Shown here: positions 7,393-16,213 of the stretch, piece after piece
Layout: the number at the start of each line of letters is the position of its first letter
How positions within the stretch are numbered: the first letter of the stretch is position 1
From: Lacticaseibacillus porcinae
GTDB taxonomy: Bacteria > Bacillota > Bacilli > Lactobacillales > Lactobacillaceae
Direction: 5' to 3'
Assembly (NCBI RefSeq): GCF_003946305.1
Contig: NZ_RHNS01000001.1
Span: 434,001 to 498,000, forward strand
DNA: 64,000 nucleotides
Program-made: the position numbers and the translations under genes
The notes under the pieces: generated by a model
Told to the model about the DNA's origin: nothing
Databases searched by the model: none
Seen by the model: only the letters and a program-made list of their open reading frames with translations

Positions 7393-8957
7393 TGAGCCTC
7401 CAATTCAAATCGATAAGCGTGTGGCAATACTGCGACATAAGCTTCAGAGGCAAGATGAATCCGAACCGGTTGACTATCAGCAAGCACTTCAACTTGTTTT
7501 AGCGGCCGACCAAAAATGGCAAAACTATCAGCATCTTCATACTGAGTGGCACTAAACAACGTCACCGCCAAATCACGCGCTGAGGCATGCTGAAATGTCA
7601 ATTCACCAGCAATCACACCAAGCGTTTCGTTCTGCATCACTTGTTGTACAAATTCGTTCATAGCCGCCTTAGTGTCGCTAACTTGTAAGGAATCAATCAC
7701 CACTTTTGGATTATCTGCTTGCGTATAAACACGCACTTCTGCTTCTTTAACAAAGCGTTGAACCGGTGGAAAGCTCCCGGCATCAGTCAGCTCTTCACGC
7801 ACATCACTGATGTACTCAGACATCTTCTTCGTGCGCTCTTCGCCATTGTATTGTTCAATTTTTTCGAGCTCTTGAGGATTGAGGCGGTCCATCGGCAAGT
7901 GTGATGGCAAAGCCGCTGGCAAGTGCAGCGTTTCTGCTCGGGTGAGTAGCTCATCAATGGTTTTGGTAAGGGCTTTGACATCAACCGTTTGTCGCTGAAC
8001 GTGATCAAATTCCGCGGTCAAGAGCTTTACTGCCGCCCACAAGGTCTCAAATAACAAATAAATGGAATCAAAGCTATTTTGAATTGCACTCGGCGTGGGA
8101 TCAAAACTTTGGGCCAAAGTATCCAATTGCCGTTGAATCGCGTGCATGTGCGCGCGGCGATTGACTAATAATTGTCCAGCATCCCCAACTGCATTTTGCG
8201 CATCAAGGTTGTCTTCAGCCATTGCACTATGTCCCAAGGCTTCTACCAGTGCCTCATCACGCGACATTTTTAAAATGGTGCGAGCTTCCTCTTGCAATTT
8301 GCGATAAGCAGGGACAGCTTGCTTTTGCAACATGAGTTGTAATTTATGCGCGACTTCGCTAGCGTGATTAAATGACAAATCTGTCGCAATTTCCCGCAAG
8401 TCCGCATCTAATTTCCGCATGCCGTTCATCACATCTTGAAATGCTTCAAGCATCTTAACGAAGTGATCATGGAAGGCCACCGTCTCTGAGTGCCACTGTT
8501 TCTGGGTACGCATCAGATGCACTAAATCAACGAACTCGTCAATCCGTCGCGTTGACGCAACCACAGTGTTTTCAGCATTAACCACTCGTTGCATTGCGTT
8601 CAAAAACTCAATGCCAGAACTAGTAATGCGATATACAGCACTGGTTTTGACAATATATTTACCGTCCAGGTTAAGTCGCACTTTGCGCGTATTTTCACTC
8701 ACCAAACGCGCTTGATTGATCAACACATCTAGTAAACGACCTAAGATTTGATTGCTGACCGGTGCTTCGCCAGGTTCAAGATATTCCGCGTTATACTCCC
8801 GAACCAAAAAGCGTATCGTGATCGGCTCACCGAAGCCGCTACCATGCCGGGACATGATTTCCAATAAGTTCCACCCACCTAAACGGTGCATTGGCGAGTG
8901 ACCCAGATTCATTGATAAGATCAAATCCCGTAGTTGCGGACTGAGTTGATGCGACAT
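7389..8957 (-). CDS. jetA: Wadjet kleisin-like subunit JetA
   Basis: JetA is the kleisin (MukF-like) that bridges the SMC heads in Wadjet. The 522-aa protein begins with a winged-helix-like region (LRDLILSMNLGHSPMHRLGGWNLLEIMSRHG, then a segment with EFLNAMQRVV), followed by long helices (about 150-370) and a compact C-terminal domain, the usual JetA plan. The longer open frame starts at 9020, but ATG 8957 has AAAGGAG nine bases upstream. It is first in the jetABCD operon, transcribed from a promoter at 8991-9020. The very tight overlaps through jetD suggest fixed stoichiometry. Subtype is most like type III, judged from the short JetD, but that is inference. Confidence 0.82.
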   Translation of the reverse strand: MSHQLSPQLRDLILSMNLGHSPMHRLGGWNLLEIMSRHGSGFGEPITIRFLVREYNAEYLEPGEAPVSNQILGRLLDVLINQARLVSENTRKVRLNLDGKYIVKTSAVYRITSSGIEFLNAMQRVVNAENTVVASTRRIDEFVDLVHLMRTQKQWHSETVAFHDHFVKMLEAFQDVMNGMRKLDADLREIATDLSFNHASEVAHKLQLMLQKQAVPAYRKLQEEARTILKMSRDEALVEALGHSAMAEDNLDAQNAVGDAGQLLVNRRAHMHAIQRQLDTLAQSFDPTPSAIQNSFDSIYLLFETLWAAVKLLTAEFDHVQRQTVDVKALTKTIDELLTRAETLHLPAALPSHLPMDRLNPQELEKIEQYNGEERTKKMSEYISDVREELTDAGSFPPVQRFVKEAEVRVYTQADNPKVVIDSLQVSDTKAAMNEFVQQVMQNETLGVIAGELTFQHASARDLAVTLFSATQYEDADSFAIFGRPLKQVEVLADSQPVRIHLASEAYVAVLPHAYRFELEAQ

Positions 8958-8990
8958 GTGAGCAGCTCCTTTCAAGCATTGGCTAACTCT

Positions 8991-9020
8991 ATTGTACTGG
9001 TTATCCAATGCCGAGCACAA
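8991..9020 (-). promoter_or_regulatory. Promoter of the Wadjet operon
   Basis: On the minus strand TTGTGC (9020-9015) and TACAAT (8996-8991) are separated by 18 bp, about 35 bp upstream of the jetA start codon. Confidence 0.5.
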
Positions 9021-9080
9021 TTAGAAAGGTCGTTTACTCACTTTATTCTGTTTACTGGACTAGATATAAAGACAAAAATA

Positions 9081-9109
9081 TTGATCCATTCATCTCAACC
9101 CGTTATGAT
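9081..9109 (+). promoter_or_regulatory. Promoter of the DUF262 gene
   Basis: TTGATC (9081-9086) and TATGAT (9104-9109) are separated by 17 bp, 44 bp before the GTG start at 9153. It is back to back with the Wadjet promoter. Confidence 0.6.
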
Positions 9110-9152
9110 CAAGGTGCAAGCACATTAAATCGTAATATTGGAGGGCTCGATC

Positions 9153-10886
9153 GTGAGTAATTTTGAATATTTACAATTGTCATATGCCAACGATTTAAAT
9201 CGCATCAATATTCCAAAGTATCAGCGCGGTTTGGTTTGGACCAAGGCAAAGAAAAATGGCCTCATCGAAACCTTGCATAAAGGCTTCCCTTTTGGCGTAT
9301 TGTTGGTTGCTGAGAATCACGATGAAGACCATAGTTTGCAATTATTAGATGGCCAACAACGATTAGCGACTATCCGTGATTATCAAAAAAACAAAGTCCA
9401 ATACTGGATGCAACTGAATGTCGACGCAAGTCAGATGTTACTTGACCAAATTAATCAACGACTTTCACTGCCTGAAGACGAAATTACTGAAAAGACACTT
9501 GCTCAACTGCTAGAGCCTGATTACGAGTTAGCAGATTGGACGGACGATTTGAACAGCTTGGCCAAAGAAACTCGCAAAGAACTCCGCGGGCTGATCATCA
9601 CAGCGCGCCAAGAAATCAAAGACTACATCCAACTTGATACATTGATGATTCCAGTGATCAAATTTCAAGGTAATCCAACTGATTTGCCAGAAGTCTTCGA
9701 AAACCTCAACAAAGGCGGTACGCCGTTATCAAAGTATGAAGTCTTCAACGCTGCTTGGGTGAATGATACGTTGCATTTGCCAACCAACTCAGCTGAAGCA
9801 GATGAAATTCTAGAAAACGTCAAAGATTATTATCGCAAGATGCGTTCTAAGGGACAATTCGAAGTCTCTGATTTTTCCGAAGATGATCTTACCGAAAGTC
9901 GAGAAATCAATGTCGCCGAATTCGCACGCGCGCTGGGAAGTTTCGTGTTAAGTCGGATTCCAGCTTTAATGTCAGACTCGAATAAGAATGCCAACGAAAT
10001 TGGTTTTGGCTTACTCGGAATTATCAGTGGGGTTGATAACAAACGCATCGCTGAAGTCCATGACAAAGTCGAACTGATTCAAAATGGGCTTGAGGAAACT
10101 TTGGCTAAAATTTCTCGCATTTCTAATCAACTACAAGCCACATTCGGAAAAATCTTATCACAGCCGATTGCGCACGCCAAACGTGAAAAAGCAAAAAAGG
10201 AGCCCTATCTTACTGCGTTAACGACAACGTTTAAGCTACTCTCCTATTACGCAAGCTTGTGGACGCTTGATGAAGAACAAACGACCACCATCTTGCGCCA
10301 CCTGCCTTCATATTATGTGTACGATTATTTAGCAGGACTATGGACGGCTCATGGCGATCAACGTTTAAGTGACTACTATCCAAATATCCACAACAAAGAT
10401 TACTTTGCTTCAATTCCCGTCGATCGCTTCATGACTGTTTTTTCACGTTGGTGTGACGAGAATCTTGGCATTCGTAAGACTTTCAGTCGAGATGTACAAG
10501 CTCTGATCGCCATCCATGGTAACTTAACGTATCTGGCAAAGACCATCCCGCATGCGGAAGATTATGAATTCGAACACATTATTCCAAAAAAACGGATCTT
10601 AGAATTTGATCCATCGCCTGCCAAAGTCCAACTAAGTTCCCTTGGTAATGGCATGCTTTTGCCGAAATCCGACAATAACAAGAAAAAAGATAAAACACTG
10701 TACGAATCTGATGACGCCGATAAATATACAGAATTGATCGCAAAATCAGCTTATCCAACACCTGAAAGCTTCGAAGTCAGCTTTAACAGCTTGAAAGCGC
10801 AGGAGTTTGATCGTGTTAATGAACAGATCAATCAACGGGCCGAAGTGGTTATGCAAAGTATTATTGAAGGGTTACTTTCGGAATGA
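9153..10886 (+). CDS. DUF262/DUF1524-type restriction protein (GmrSD-like)
   Basis: A 577-aa single-chain member of the GmrSD/SspE-like group, in which a DUF262 (ParB-like) NTP-using domain is joined to an HNH nuclease domain that cuts foreign, often modified, DNA. The DUF262 signatures are IPKYQRGLVW (about 20-29), LLDGQQRLATI (DGQQR 66-70) and FENLNKGGTPLSKYEVFNAAW. The C-terminal DUF1524 HNH motif is FEHIIPKKR followed by LGNGMLLPKSDNNKKK. I place the start at GTG 9153, seven bases after GGAGGG, rather than a TTG at 9138 that overlaps the ribosome site. It is divergent from Wadjet and ends in a strong terminator. The modification it senses is unknown; no dnd/ssp phosphorothioation genes are present. 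Confidence 0.88.
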   Translation: MSNFEYLQLSYANDLNRINIPKYQRGLVWTKAKKNGLIETLHKGFPFGVLLVAENHDEDHSLQLLDGQQRLATIRDYQKNKVQYWMQLNVDASQMLLDQINQRLSLPEDEITEKTLAQLLEPDYELADWTDDLNSLAKETRKELRGLIITARQEIKDYIQLDTLMIPVIKFQGNPTDLPEVFENLNKGGTPLSKYEVFNAAWVNDTLHLPTNSAEADEILENVKDYYRKMRSKGQFEVSDFSEDDLTESREINVAEFARALGSFVLSRIPALMSDSNKNANEIGFGLLGIISGVDNKRIAEVHDKVELIQNGLEETLAKISRISNQLQATFGKILSQPIAHAKREKAKKEPYLTALTTTFKLLSYYASLWTLDEEQTTTILRHLPSYYVYDYLAGLWTAHGDQRLSDYYPNIHNKDYFASIPVDRFMTVFSRWCDENLGIRKTFSRDVQALIAIHGNLTYLAKTIPHAEDYEFEHIIPKKRILEFDPSPAKVQLSSLGNGMLLPKSDNNKKKDKTLYESDDADKYTELIAKSAYPTPESFEVSFNSLKAQEFDRVNEQINQRAEVVMQSIIEGLLSE

Positions 10887-10939
10887 GCACAAGCCAACAG
10901 CGCTGATCCAATTCAAATGACAAATACTATTAATGCATG

Positions 10940-11006
10940 AAAAAGCGCCAATAACCGACCGTCCACGATAATCGTGGATCAGTTCGGTTACTGGTGATTT
11001 TTTTGA
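10940..11006 (+). terminator. Long-stem terminator after the DUF262 gene
   Basis: A nested hairpin (outer CCAATAACCGA / TTCGGTTACTGG, inner TCCACGA / TCGTGGA) is followed by GATTTTTTTG. AAAAA on the left flank means it may also stop minus-strand transcription from the neighbouring operon. Apart from this hairpin, 10887-11132 holds nothing I can support. Confidence 0.75.
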
Positions 11007-11132
11007 GAATTCTTACGATAAAGTTGCTTTGTCTGCATGAAGTGGGGGTAACTCGAGGCGAAATTTCAATCATTGTGAAAAAAATGATTGACTCGATGGA
11101 GAAATACCACTCCCTAAACTTTACGATTATCA

Positions 11133-11756
11133 CTAATAGACTCCGTTAATCAAAGCTGCAACCATTTCACTACCGCCAGTCATGTATGTTTGCCAAGATA
11201 TTGGGGATAAAACGCTGTTTACTCCAATTCCATCTTTGAGTTCAAGCAGCCACCGCTTGGTAACTATGCTTTGTTGATCGATATAAAACTTCGCTTTATA
11301 GTTAGGAATAGTACCATTATTCACGATAGTTAGGCCATTCGACACGGGAAAGCAAAGACCACTGAATTCGACTCTTCGATCACCGAGCATACGCATGAAC
11401 AAAATTGGATATGGATCTGTATCTCCTTTAAAGATATGAAATAACCGTTTGTTGCCGTTAGTACTGAGCAACTCTGTATTACTCTTATTATCCCCAAAAT
11501 AAGTCAATGTGTCATCTTCAATGTGGTCTTGCCAAGCATCGGCTTTATTTTTACTGTCACCCGAAGTTAACACCAAGAATGCGGTTTTCGTCCGATCATC
11601 TTCAACTGTTGAGGGTCGAAAACCACCACTTGTTGGCGTAGATCGATACCCTGATTTCACTCTCATCAGGGCTGTGATCGTATTAGGAACTCTTTTTTCA
11701 TGTTGATAAATTCTTTCAGGTATCAGATCTGCTAATTCTAAATCATGCTCGTTCAT
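11133..11756 (-). CDS. Stand-alone AspBHI-N/SRA-like DNA-reading domain
   Basis: A 207-aa protein whose pattern matches the N-terminal DNA-recognition domain of AspBHI/MspJI-type modification-dependent endonucleases: SGGFRPS (about 43-49), a VLTSG strand, WQDHIEDDTLTYFGDN (the W-x-D...Y[YF]GDN signature), an NKRLF strand, PILFM and GDRRVEFSGLCFP. In those enzymes the domain flips and reads 5-methylcytosine, and a PD-(D/E)XK nuclease follows. Here the protein ends straight after the reader; I see no nuclease motif and none in the DNA downstream. It is last in the operon behind the C5 methyltransferase, separated by a palindrome that may give it its own control. It may supply recognition for the DUF4420 nuclease. 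Family call is from remembered motifs. Confidence 0.62.
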   Translation of the reverse strand: MNEHDLELADLIPERIYQHEKRVPNTITALMRVKSGYRSTPTSGGFRPSTVEDDRTKTAFLVLTSGDSKNKADAWQDHIEDDTLTYFGDNKSNTELLSTNGNKRLFHIFKGDTDPYPILFMRMLGDRRVEFSGLCFPVSNGLTIVNNGTIPNYKAKFYIDQQSIVTKRWLLELKDGIGVNSVLSPISWQTYMTGGSEMVAALINGVY

Positions 11757-11772
11757 AAAAAAATCCCCTTAA

Positions 11773-11799
11773 GTATTTTACATTATGTTTGTAAAATAC
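11773..11799 (-). promoter_or_regulatory. Perfect 10-bp inverted repeat before the reader gene
   Basis: GTATTTTACA-N7-TGTAAAATAC lies 17 bp upstream of the 207-aa gene and 90 bp after the methyltransferase stop. The arms are AT-only apart from four GC pairs and there is no U-tract, so an operator or promoter element fits better than a terminator. TAAAAT within the right arm could be a -10 box. Confidence 0.5.
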
Positions 11800-11890
11800 A
11801 ATAAAAGGGAGATTTTTTCAATTCCACGATAAGTTAAGAACGCTTGCATTCCTTATCCATACTCTCAGAGTCCGGATACTAATTAAGACA

Positions 11891-13159
11891 TCAAATCGTA
11901 TTTGATAGCTTCTTGTCAAATTGACTAATAACAAAAGCAAATTTCTTTGACAAATAGGGAGGCACTGCATTACCAATTTGTCTGAACGCGGCGGTTCTAG
12001 AATGTTCAAAATAAAAGTTGTCTGGAAAGCTTTGAATCCGTGCCGCTTCTCTCACCGTAATCGAACGATTTTGATTCAGATCATAATGAATATACAGATG
12101 GCCGTCTTTGGCAATATGTGCCACCACTGTATGGGAATATCCGTCCCCATCCAATGCCTTAAAACGATCCAAAAAGATGTCCTTCGCACGGTGGTTGACC
12201 AACCGATCAGGTAACTGATTATATTTTAAGTTTTCCCCTTCCATCTTTTTTTGGACTGCGATTCTATATATCTCCAAGTCGTCATCACGATTGGGACGTG
12301 CAATATTTTGAGTTAGCGGTGGATCATTTTCTCGAAAATACTTTTTAACAAATTCAATAGGCTGTAGACTTCCGTAGTGATTAACGGTATTGCCAGCATT
12401 TAATTCCGGTAAATCACGGAATAACTGACGTAATACAGGCCCTCTTTCCCTTAGATTATCAAGTGATTCAAAAAAATGAATCGGTCTGAATTTATTCCGT
12501 CTTCCAAAGATGATAATTCGCTCGCGCGTTTGCGAAACTCCAAAATCAGCACTATTAATCAATCGTTCATCAATATCAAAATTTTCAGTACCGTCATTGA
12601 AAATATGGCTAAAGTCGTATTTGATCTTGGGGAGAAGTTTCTTACCATCCACATCTTTAAAAGAATATAGTCCCTTTACATTTTCAAAGACAAAAAAGTC
12701 GGGTTTGAAATGTTCCAAAAATCGAACATAGAATTTGTATAAGTAAACTCGCTCGTCTTCACTTTTTTTCGCTTCATTTCGACTACGTGCAACGGTAGAG
12801 TATGCTTGGCAAGGTGGACCACCAATAATTCCGTCAATTTTTCGATCCCCAACCAAGACATCCAATCGCGCAATAATTTCATCGATGGAATTCTCGGAAA
12901 TTGTGGCTTGAACAACTCTTCCATACACTTCCTTTGGCACGACAGAGACCAGTTCGGCCCATGTAAGTTTGCCGGTAATGTAGGAATAATATTGATCCAA
13001 CTGATCAACTTTCTTCAAATAACTAAAGATATCGCGAAGCTGTAACGTCTGACATGCGTCGCCATCCATTTCTACATGTGCAAGTAGATTGAATGACTCA
13101 GAACGAAAGCCTTCAGTCAACCCTCCTGCACCTGAGAATAGATCCAAAACATTCAACAT
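11891..13159 (-). CDS. DNA (cytosine-5) methyltransferase
   Basis: A complete 422-aa C5 methyltransferase that puts 5-methylcytosine on its target and protects host DNA. All main motifs are present in order: I DLFSGAGGLTEGF (6-18), IV GGPPCQAYS with the catalytic Cys117, VI FVFENVKGL, VIII QTRERIIIFGRR, then a target-recognition region (about 230-360), IX SITVREAARIQSFPDNF and X RQIGNAVPPYLS. A longer frame begins at 13204, but the ATG at 13159 has GAGGAGGAG in front and gives the usual family N-terminus. It belongs to the MORC/Z1/DUF4420/AIPR operon, where it is the modification partner. An 86-bp gap with its own promoter and palindrome separates it from AIPR, allowing methylation before restriction. 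The target sequence is unknown. Confidence 0.96.
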   Translation of the reverse strand: MLNVLDLFSGAGGLTEGFRSESFNLLAHVEMDGDACQTLQLRDIFSYLKKVDQLDQYYSYITGKLTWAELVSVVPKEVYGRVVQATISENSIDEIIARLDVLVGDRKIDGIIGGPPCQAYSTVARSRNEAKKSEDERVYLYKFYVRFLEHFKPDFFVFENVKGLYSFKDVDGKKLLPKIKYDFSHIFNDGTENFDIDERLINSADFGVSQTRERIIIFGRRNKFRPIHFFESLDNLRERGPVLRQLFRDLPELNAGNTVNHYGSLQPIEFVKKYFRENDPPLTQNIARPNRDDDLEIYRIAVQKKMEGENLKYNQLPDRLVNHRAKDIFLDRFKALDGDGYSHTVVAHIAKDGHLYIHYDLNQNRSITVREAARIQSFPDNFYFEHSRTAAFRQIGNAVPPYLSKKFAFVISQFDKKLSNTI

Positions 13160-13194
13160 GGTGACGCTCCTCCTCGCAAATTGTAATAACGACA

Positions 13195-13223
13195 AGTATA
13201 CCACGAATGTACGTTCGTGAAAA
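13195..13223 (-). promoter_or_regulatory. Internal promoter of the methyltransferase with operator palindrome
   Basis: On the minus strand TTTTCA (13223-13218) and TATACT (13200-13195) are 17 bp apart. The palindrome CACGAA-N6-TTCGTG (13202-13219) fills the spacer. A palindrome in this place would suit autoregulation by the methyltransferase or a controller protein. Confidence 0.5.
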
Positions 13224-13245
13224 TATTCTTTCTTGCTAACGCATA

Positions 13246-15315
13246 TTACTTTGGAAAACTATTTTCACGGGCCTTTTCCAACAGCATCATGATAACTTTC
13301 GCTTGTCGATCGGTGATTTCCTTCACCGATTCAAGATTCATCGCAAGTTTCAAGAAGCTCATATCTTTCATCGTCCAAATTTTCTCACGCTGCCCATATT
13401 CGAAGACTTCTTTCCAGAAACCCGACCCAAGCTGATAAACCTCAATCAGTGCATTCATGTCATCATCCTGTTTTTTTTGTTTGACGGCACTTTGTTCCTG
13501 CGTCTCCACATAAGAGCGAGACACCAATTCTTCAATAAATCTTGGATTCAAATCAAAGGGTACCATTTGCGCGATCTTCCAAGCCTGCTCACGCTTTGCC
13601 CATTCGGTTACGTTCTCCACACCTCGGTCAGGATCGGTGAGACTGCGATACATTAAAGGAGCAACAGTCGCAATTTGTTCGCGCCACGCTACCGAAATTG
13701 ATTGCTCTTTCCAAATTTTTTCGAAATCAATGACTTTACTAATGTGCCGAACTTCGACCTGTTTGAATATTGCAGCAAGTGTATATGCAACAATATTCGC
13801 TTTATATGAAGTATACCAATCGGCGCTACGAACAATAGTGTCCGCACGTCTGAACAGAATTGTTAACGCGACAACCTTCTTATAAAATTCCTCATTAACA
13901 AAATGCGGATTTTTGTCCCATTGTTTCAGCATCCAGTCGGTAAAGTTCTTGAAACTTTTCGCAGCACCCAAACTGGCCGTATGCGGTAACATCCGATAGA
14001 TATTGTAATACTTGGCAAGTTCCACCTTCTTGAACATTTGGTTTCGAGGATTCATCAACTCAAATTGTTTTTTCACTGTTGCGGTAGCCTTATAAGTTGC
14101 CTGTCGATACTGCCCATTCGCTCTTTCGTAATACCAATACGTCCCATGTTGCTGATCGCCTAACGCTGGCGCTAAAATTCGTCTGGATAGAAGTTCCAAC
14201 TCTTGATGGAACTGGTGATTTGAAGCCAAGTCAGCATCGCTGACCTTGTTTTGACTATTCGCATAGCGCGAAATGTCTGGAATAAGCGATTCCGCGCGAT
14301 CCGAACTAACAACAGAAATCTTCATTGGAACAAATATCTTTGAAATCTGTACGTGTGAACCTCGCGCTACATCATTCGTCCATGCACTTGCTAGAGAAAC
14401 CGTTGTTTGACCGCCATTGACGATTTGAAGTGACTTGAATCCAGTTATGACCAAACCATGGGGCGTCATCTTCGTGGACATCTCTTCCGCCGTTGCGGTA
14501 ATTCCGTTATTATACGCAAAAAACATTTCGGGACTATTCAAAATAGTGGTGCGAATTCCCTTGTTTACTTTACCGCGAGCTTGAAGAAAAGAACGAACAT
14601 TTCCTTCCAATAGTCGAGATTGGTATTTATCGTAGATGCGAACTAATAATTCTCCGGGAACATTGCATAGATACGCACTATAATCATCTGTTTCGGATGC
14701 CTTCAGAGCCGGTATCCCCTCAGCTTGGAAGTCTTTAGCTAAGTCTATTAAGATCGGTTCCTTGCCGTTCACTGATTGATCCATCAGTTGAATTCGAGAA
14801 AGATCAAAAACTCCGTATTCACAGCGAATCCCATTAACAGTCTCGCTAGGAATGGACCGCAGTGCTTGACTTTTGTTGTAGTCAGTGAGGACTAATACTT
14901 CAACCGTTTCAATTACGAGCTTTTTGTGCACAATATCGAACGCTAATCCGTAACCATCACTGCTTTCTTCAGAATTTTCAATAATTTTGTCGGCGTCAAA
15001 ATAAAAATTTTGCCCACGCTTCAGATACATCTCAGCATCCGATTTTCCAAGAGTGATTTCTTCGAAGTAAGAAATACTTGGAATCACGAACAAGCTTAGC
15101 TTTCGATCGAGTTCATTGTATGCATAACCGTCCAGCTGAACGGCGCGGTTATGGCGTCCATTCCCCATGAAATGAAGATAAATAGGGTCCTCTATAATTT
15201 CAGATTCTTCTAGTTTCTCAGTATAAATTTGGAAAAACGCTTCTCGATCAGTAGTTTTCTCAGCCTCCGCAACCGACACAACATTACTGATTAAATCATC
15301 GCGATAACTGCTCAT
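13246..15315 (-). CDS. AIPR-family abortive phage infection protein
   Basis: A 689-aa AIPR protein, a family first linked to lactococcal abortive infection and often found in restriction loci with Z1 and MORC-type ATPases. The hallmark is LQIVNGGQTTVSLASAW (about residues 310-326), supported by FFAYNNGITATAEEM just before it, YANSQNKVSDADLASN and the GTYWYYERANGQYR segment after it. The biochemical role of AIPR is not settled. The frame opens at 15369, but ATG 15315 (MSSYRDDL), with GGTGGA upstream, is the likely start; it overlaps the DUF4420 gene by 20 bp. Size and motifs look intact. It probably acts with the upstream ATPase, helicase and nuclease. Confidence 0.9.
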   Translation of the reverse strand: MSSYRDDLISNVVSVAEAEKTTDREAFFQIYTEKLEESEIIEDPIYLHFMGNGRHNRAVQLDGYAYNELDRKLSLFVIPSISYFEEITLGKSDAEMYLKRGQNFYFDADKIIENSEESSDGYGLAFDIVHKKLVIETVEVLVLTDYNKSQALRSIPSETVNGIRCEYGVFDLSRIQLMDQSVNGKEPILIDLAKDFQAEGIPALKASETDDYSAYLCNVPGELLVRIYDKYQSRLLEGNVRSFLQARGKVNKGIRTTILNSPEMFFAYNNGITATAEEMSTKMTPHGLVITGFKSLQIVNGGQTTVSLASAWTNDVARGSHVQISKIFVPMKISVVSSDRAESLIPDISRYANSQNKVSDADLASNHQFHQELELLSRRILAPALGDQQHGTYWYYERANGQYRQATYKATATVKKQFELMNPRNQMFKKVELAKYYNIYRMLPHTASLGAAKSFKNFTDWMLKQWDKNPHFVNEEFYKKVVALTILFRRADTIVRSADWYTSYKANIVAYTLAAIFKQVEVRHISKVIDFEKIWKEQSISVAWREQIATVAPLMYRSLTDPDRGVENVTEWAKREQAWKIAQMVPFDLNPRFIEELVSRSYVETQEQSAVKQKKQDDDMNALIEVYQLGSGFWKEVFEYGQREKIWTMKDMSFLKLAMNLESVKEITDRQAKVIMMLLEKARENSFPK

Positions 15316-16213
15316 TGATATCATCCACCTTATACATTGATAACGCATTGACAGCAAGGTCATATTCAATGCGTGAAATTGCCGGCTGGTTGTCGGCAGT
15401 CTTAATCATTGGAAAGTCGTTGTTAACTGCATAAAAATCTGTGCGTTTGAACTCAATTATCGTTTCTTCATATTGTTCCTTTGGCACAAAACCAGCCATC
15501 GCTAATTGTTTGTTAAACAGTGCAATTAACTCGGGAAGTACAAGGCGCCGACACAATTCATCGTACAGTTTCATTATGTTGGTGCCGTTGTCACTCGAGG
15601 CACTTGTTTTTGAATAACTGTTTACGATAAGATAACCATCCCCCTCTTCAGTTAACTGACTGGCGTTGCTAATGTGGATGGATGGCTTATCAATCGACTT
15701 TGTTTTTACTTCATACCAAGTCTTCCCTAACGAAAAATCTTGGTCTGCACCCAATGGCCCAGTCCACCCTTTTAAACCATACTCGGCACCATATTTGGGA
15801 ATGATATAGTCTTTTAAAAAAATTAATTCGCCCATCAAGCCAAAGATCCGCTCGAAGGAAAGAACCGATTCAACCCGACGCGCAAAGAGCGACCACCACA
15901 GGTCGAGGCGTTTCAAAAATTTTTCTTCGGCCAACAGCTCGTTGTCTTCAAGTTGAATGGCATCCAAAAGATCCTGCACAAAAGCATCAAAAACTCCTCG
16001 ATAACTTTCATCACAAAGAGAAACTGTCAAACCAAATCTTTTATCCTCTCGTTGCACCAGTTGTGCTTCAATATACTTACTTGATCGAATTTTTCTGGGC
16101 TTCTTTACTAGTTTCACGTAAAGGCTTTTCCTAGATTGGATGTCTGAACCGGTGTAAATTGCGAACGTCTCAGTATTTTTTAATCGCAAGTACTGATTTT
16201 GTGTCCCATCCAT
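15296..16213 (-). CDS. DUF4420 PD-(D/E)XK nuclease
   Basis: A 305-aa member of the DUF4420 family of putative PD-(D/E)XK endonucleases, the likely DNA-cutting subunit of this operon. The core shows an upstream acidic helix FGLMGELIFLKDYI (Glu129), then QDFSLGKTWYEVKTKS, where Asp159 and Glu168-x-Lys170 form the metal-binding D...ExK signature. The N-terminal 100 residues resemble a small beta-rich domain and the C-terminus is helical. ATG 16213 overlaps the Z1 stop (TGATG), so translation is coupled. All catalytic residues expected for the fold are present. Confidence 0.85.
   Translation of the reverse strand: MDGTQNQYLRLKNTETFAIYTGSDIQSRKSLYVKLVKKPRKIRSSKYIEAQLVQREDKRFGLTVSLCDESYRGVFDAFVQDLLDAIQLEDNELLAEEKFLKRLDLWWSLFARRVESVLSFERIFGLMGELIFLKDYIIPKYGAEYGLKGWTGPLGADQDFSLGKTWYEVKTKSIDKPSIHISNASQLTEEGDGYLIVNSYSKTSASSDNGTNIMKLYDELCRRLVLPELIALFNKQLAMAGFVPKEQYEETIIEFKRTDFYAVNNDFPMIKTADNQPAISRIEYDLAVNALSMYKVDDINEQLSR

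Noticed and set aside
10930-11133. Minus-strand frame of 67 codons
   Set aside because: It runs through the terminator hairpin of the DUF262 gene and has no family pattern.
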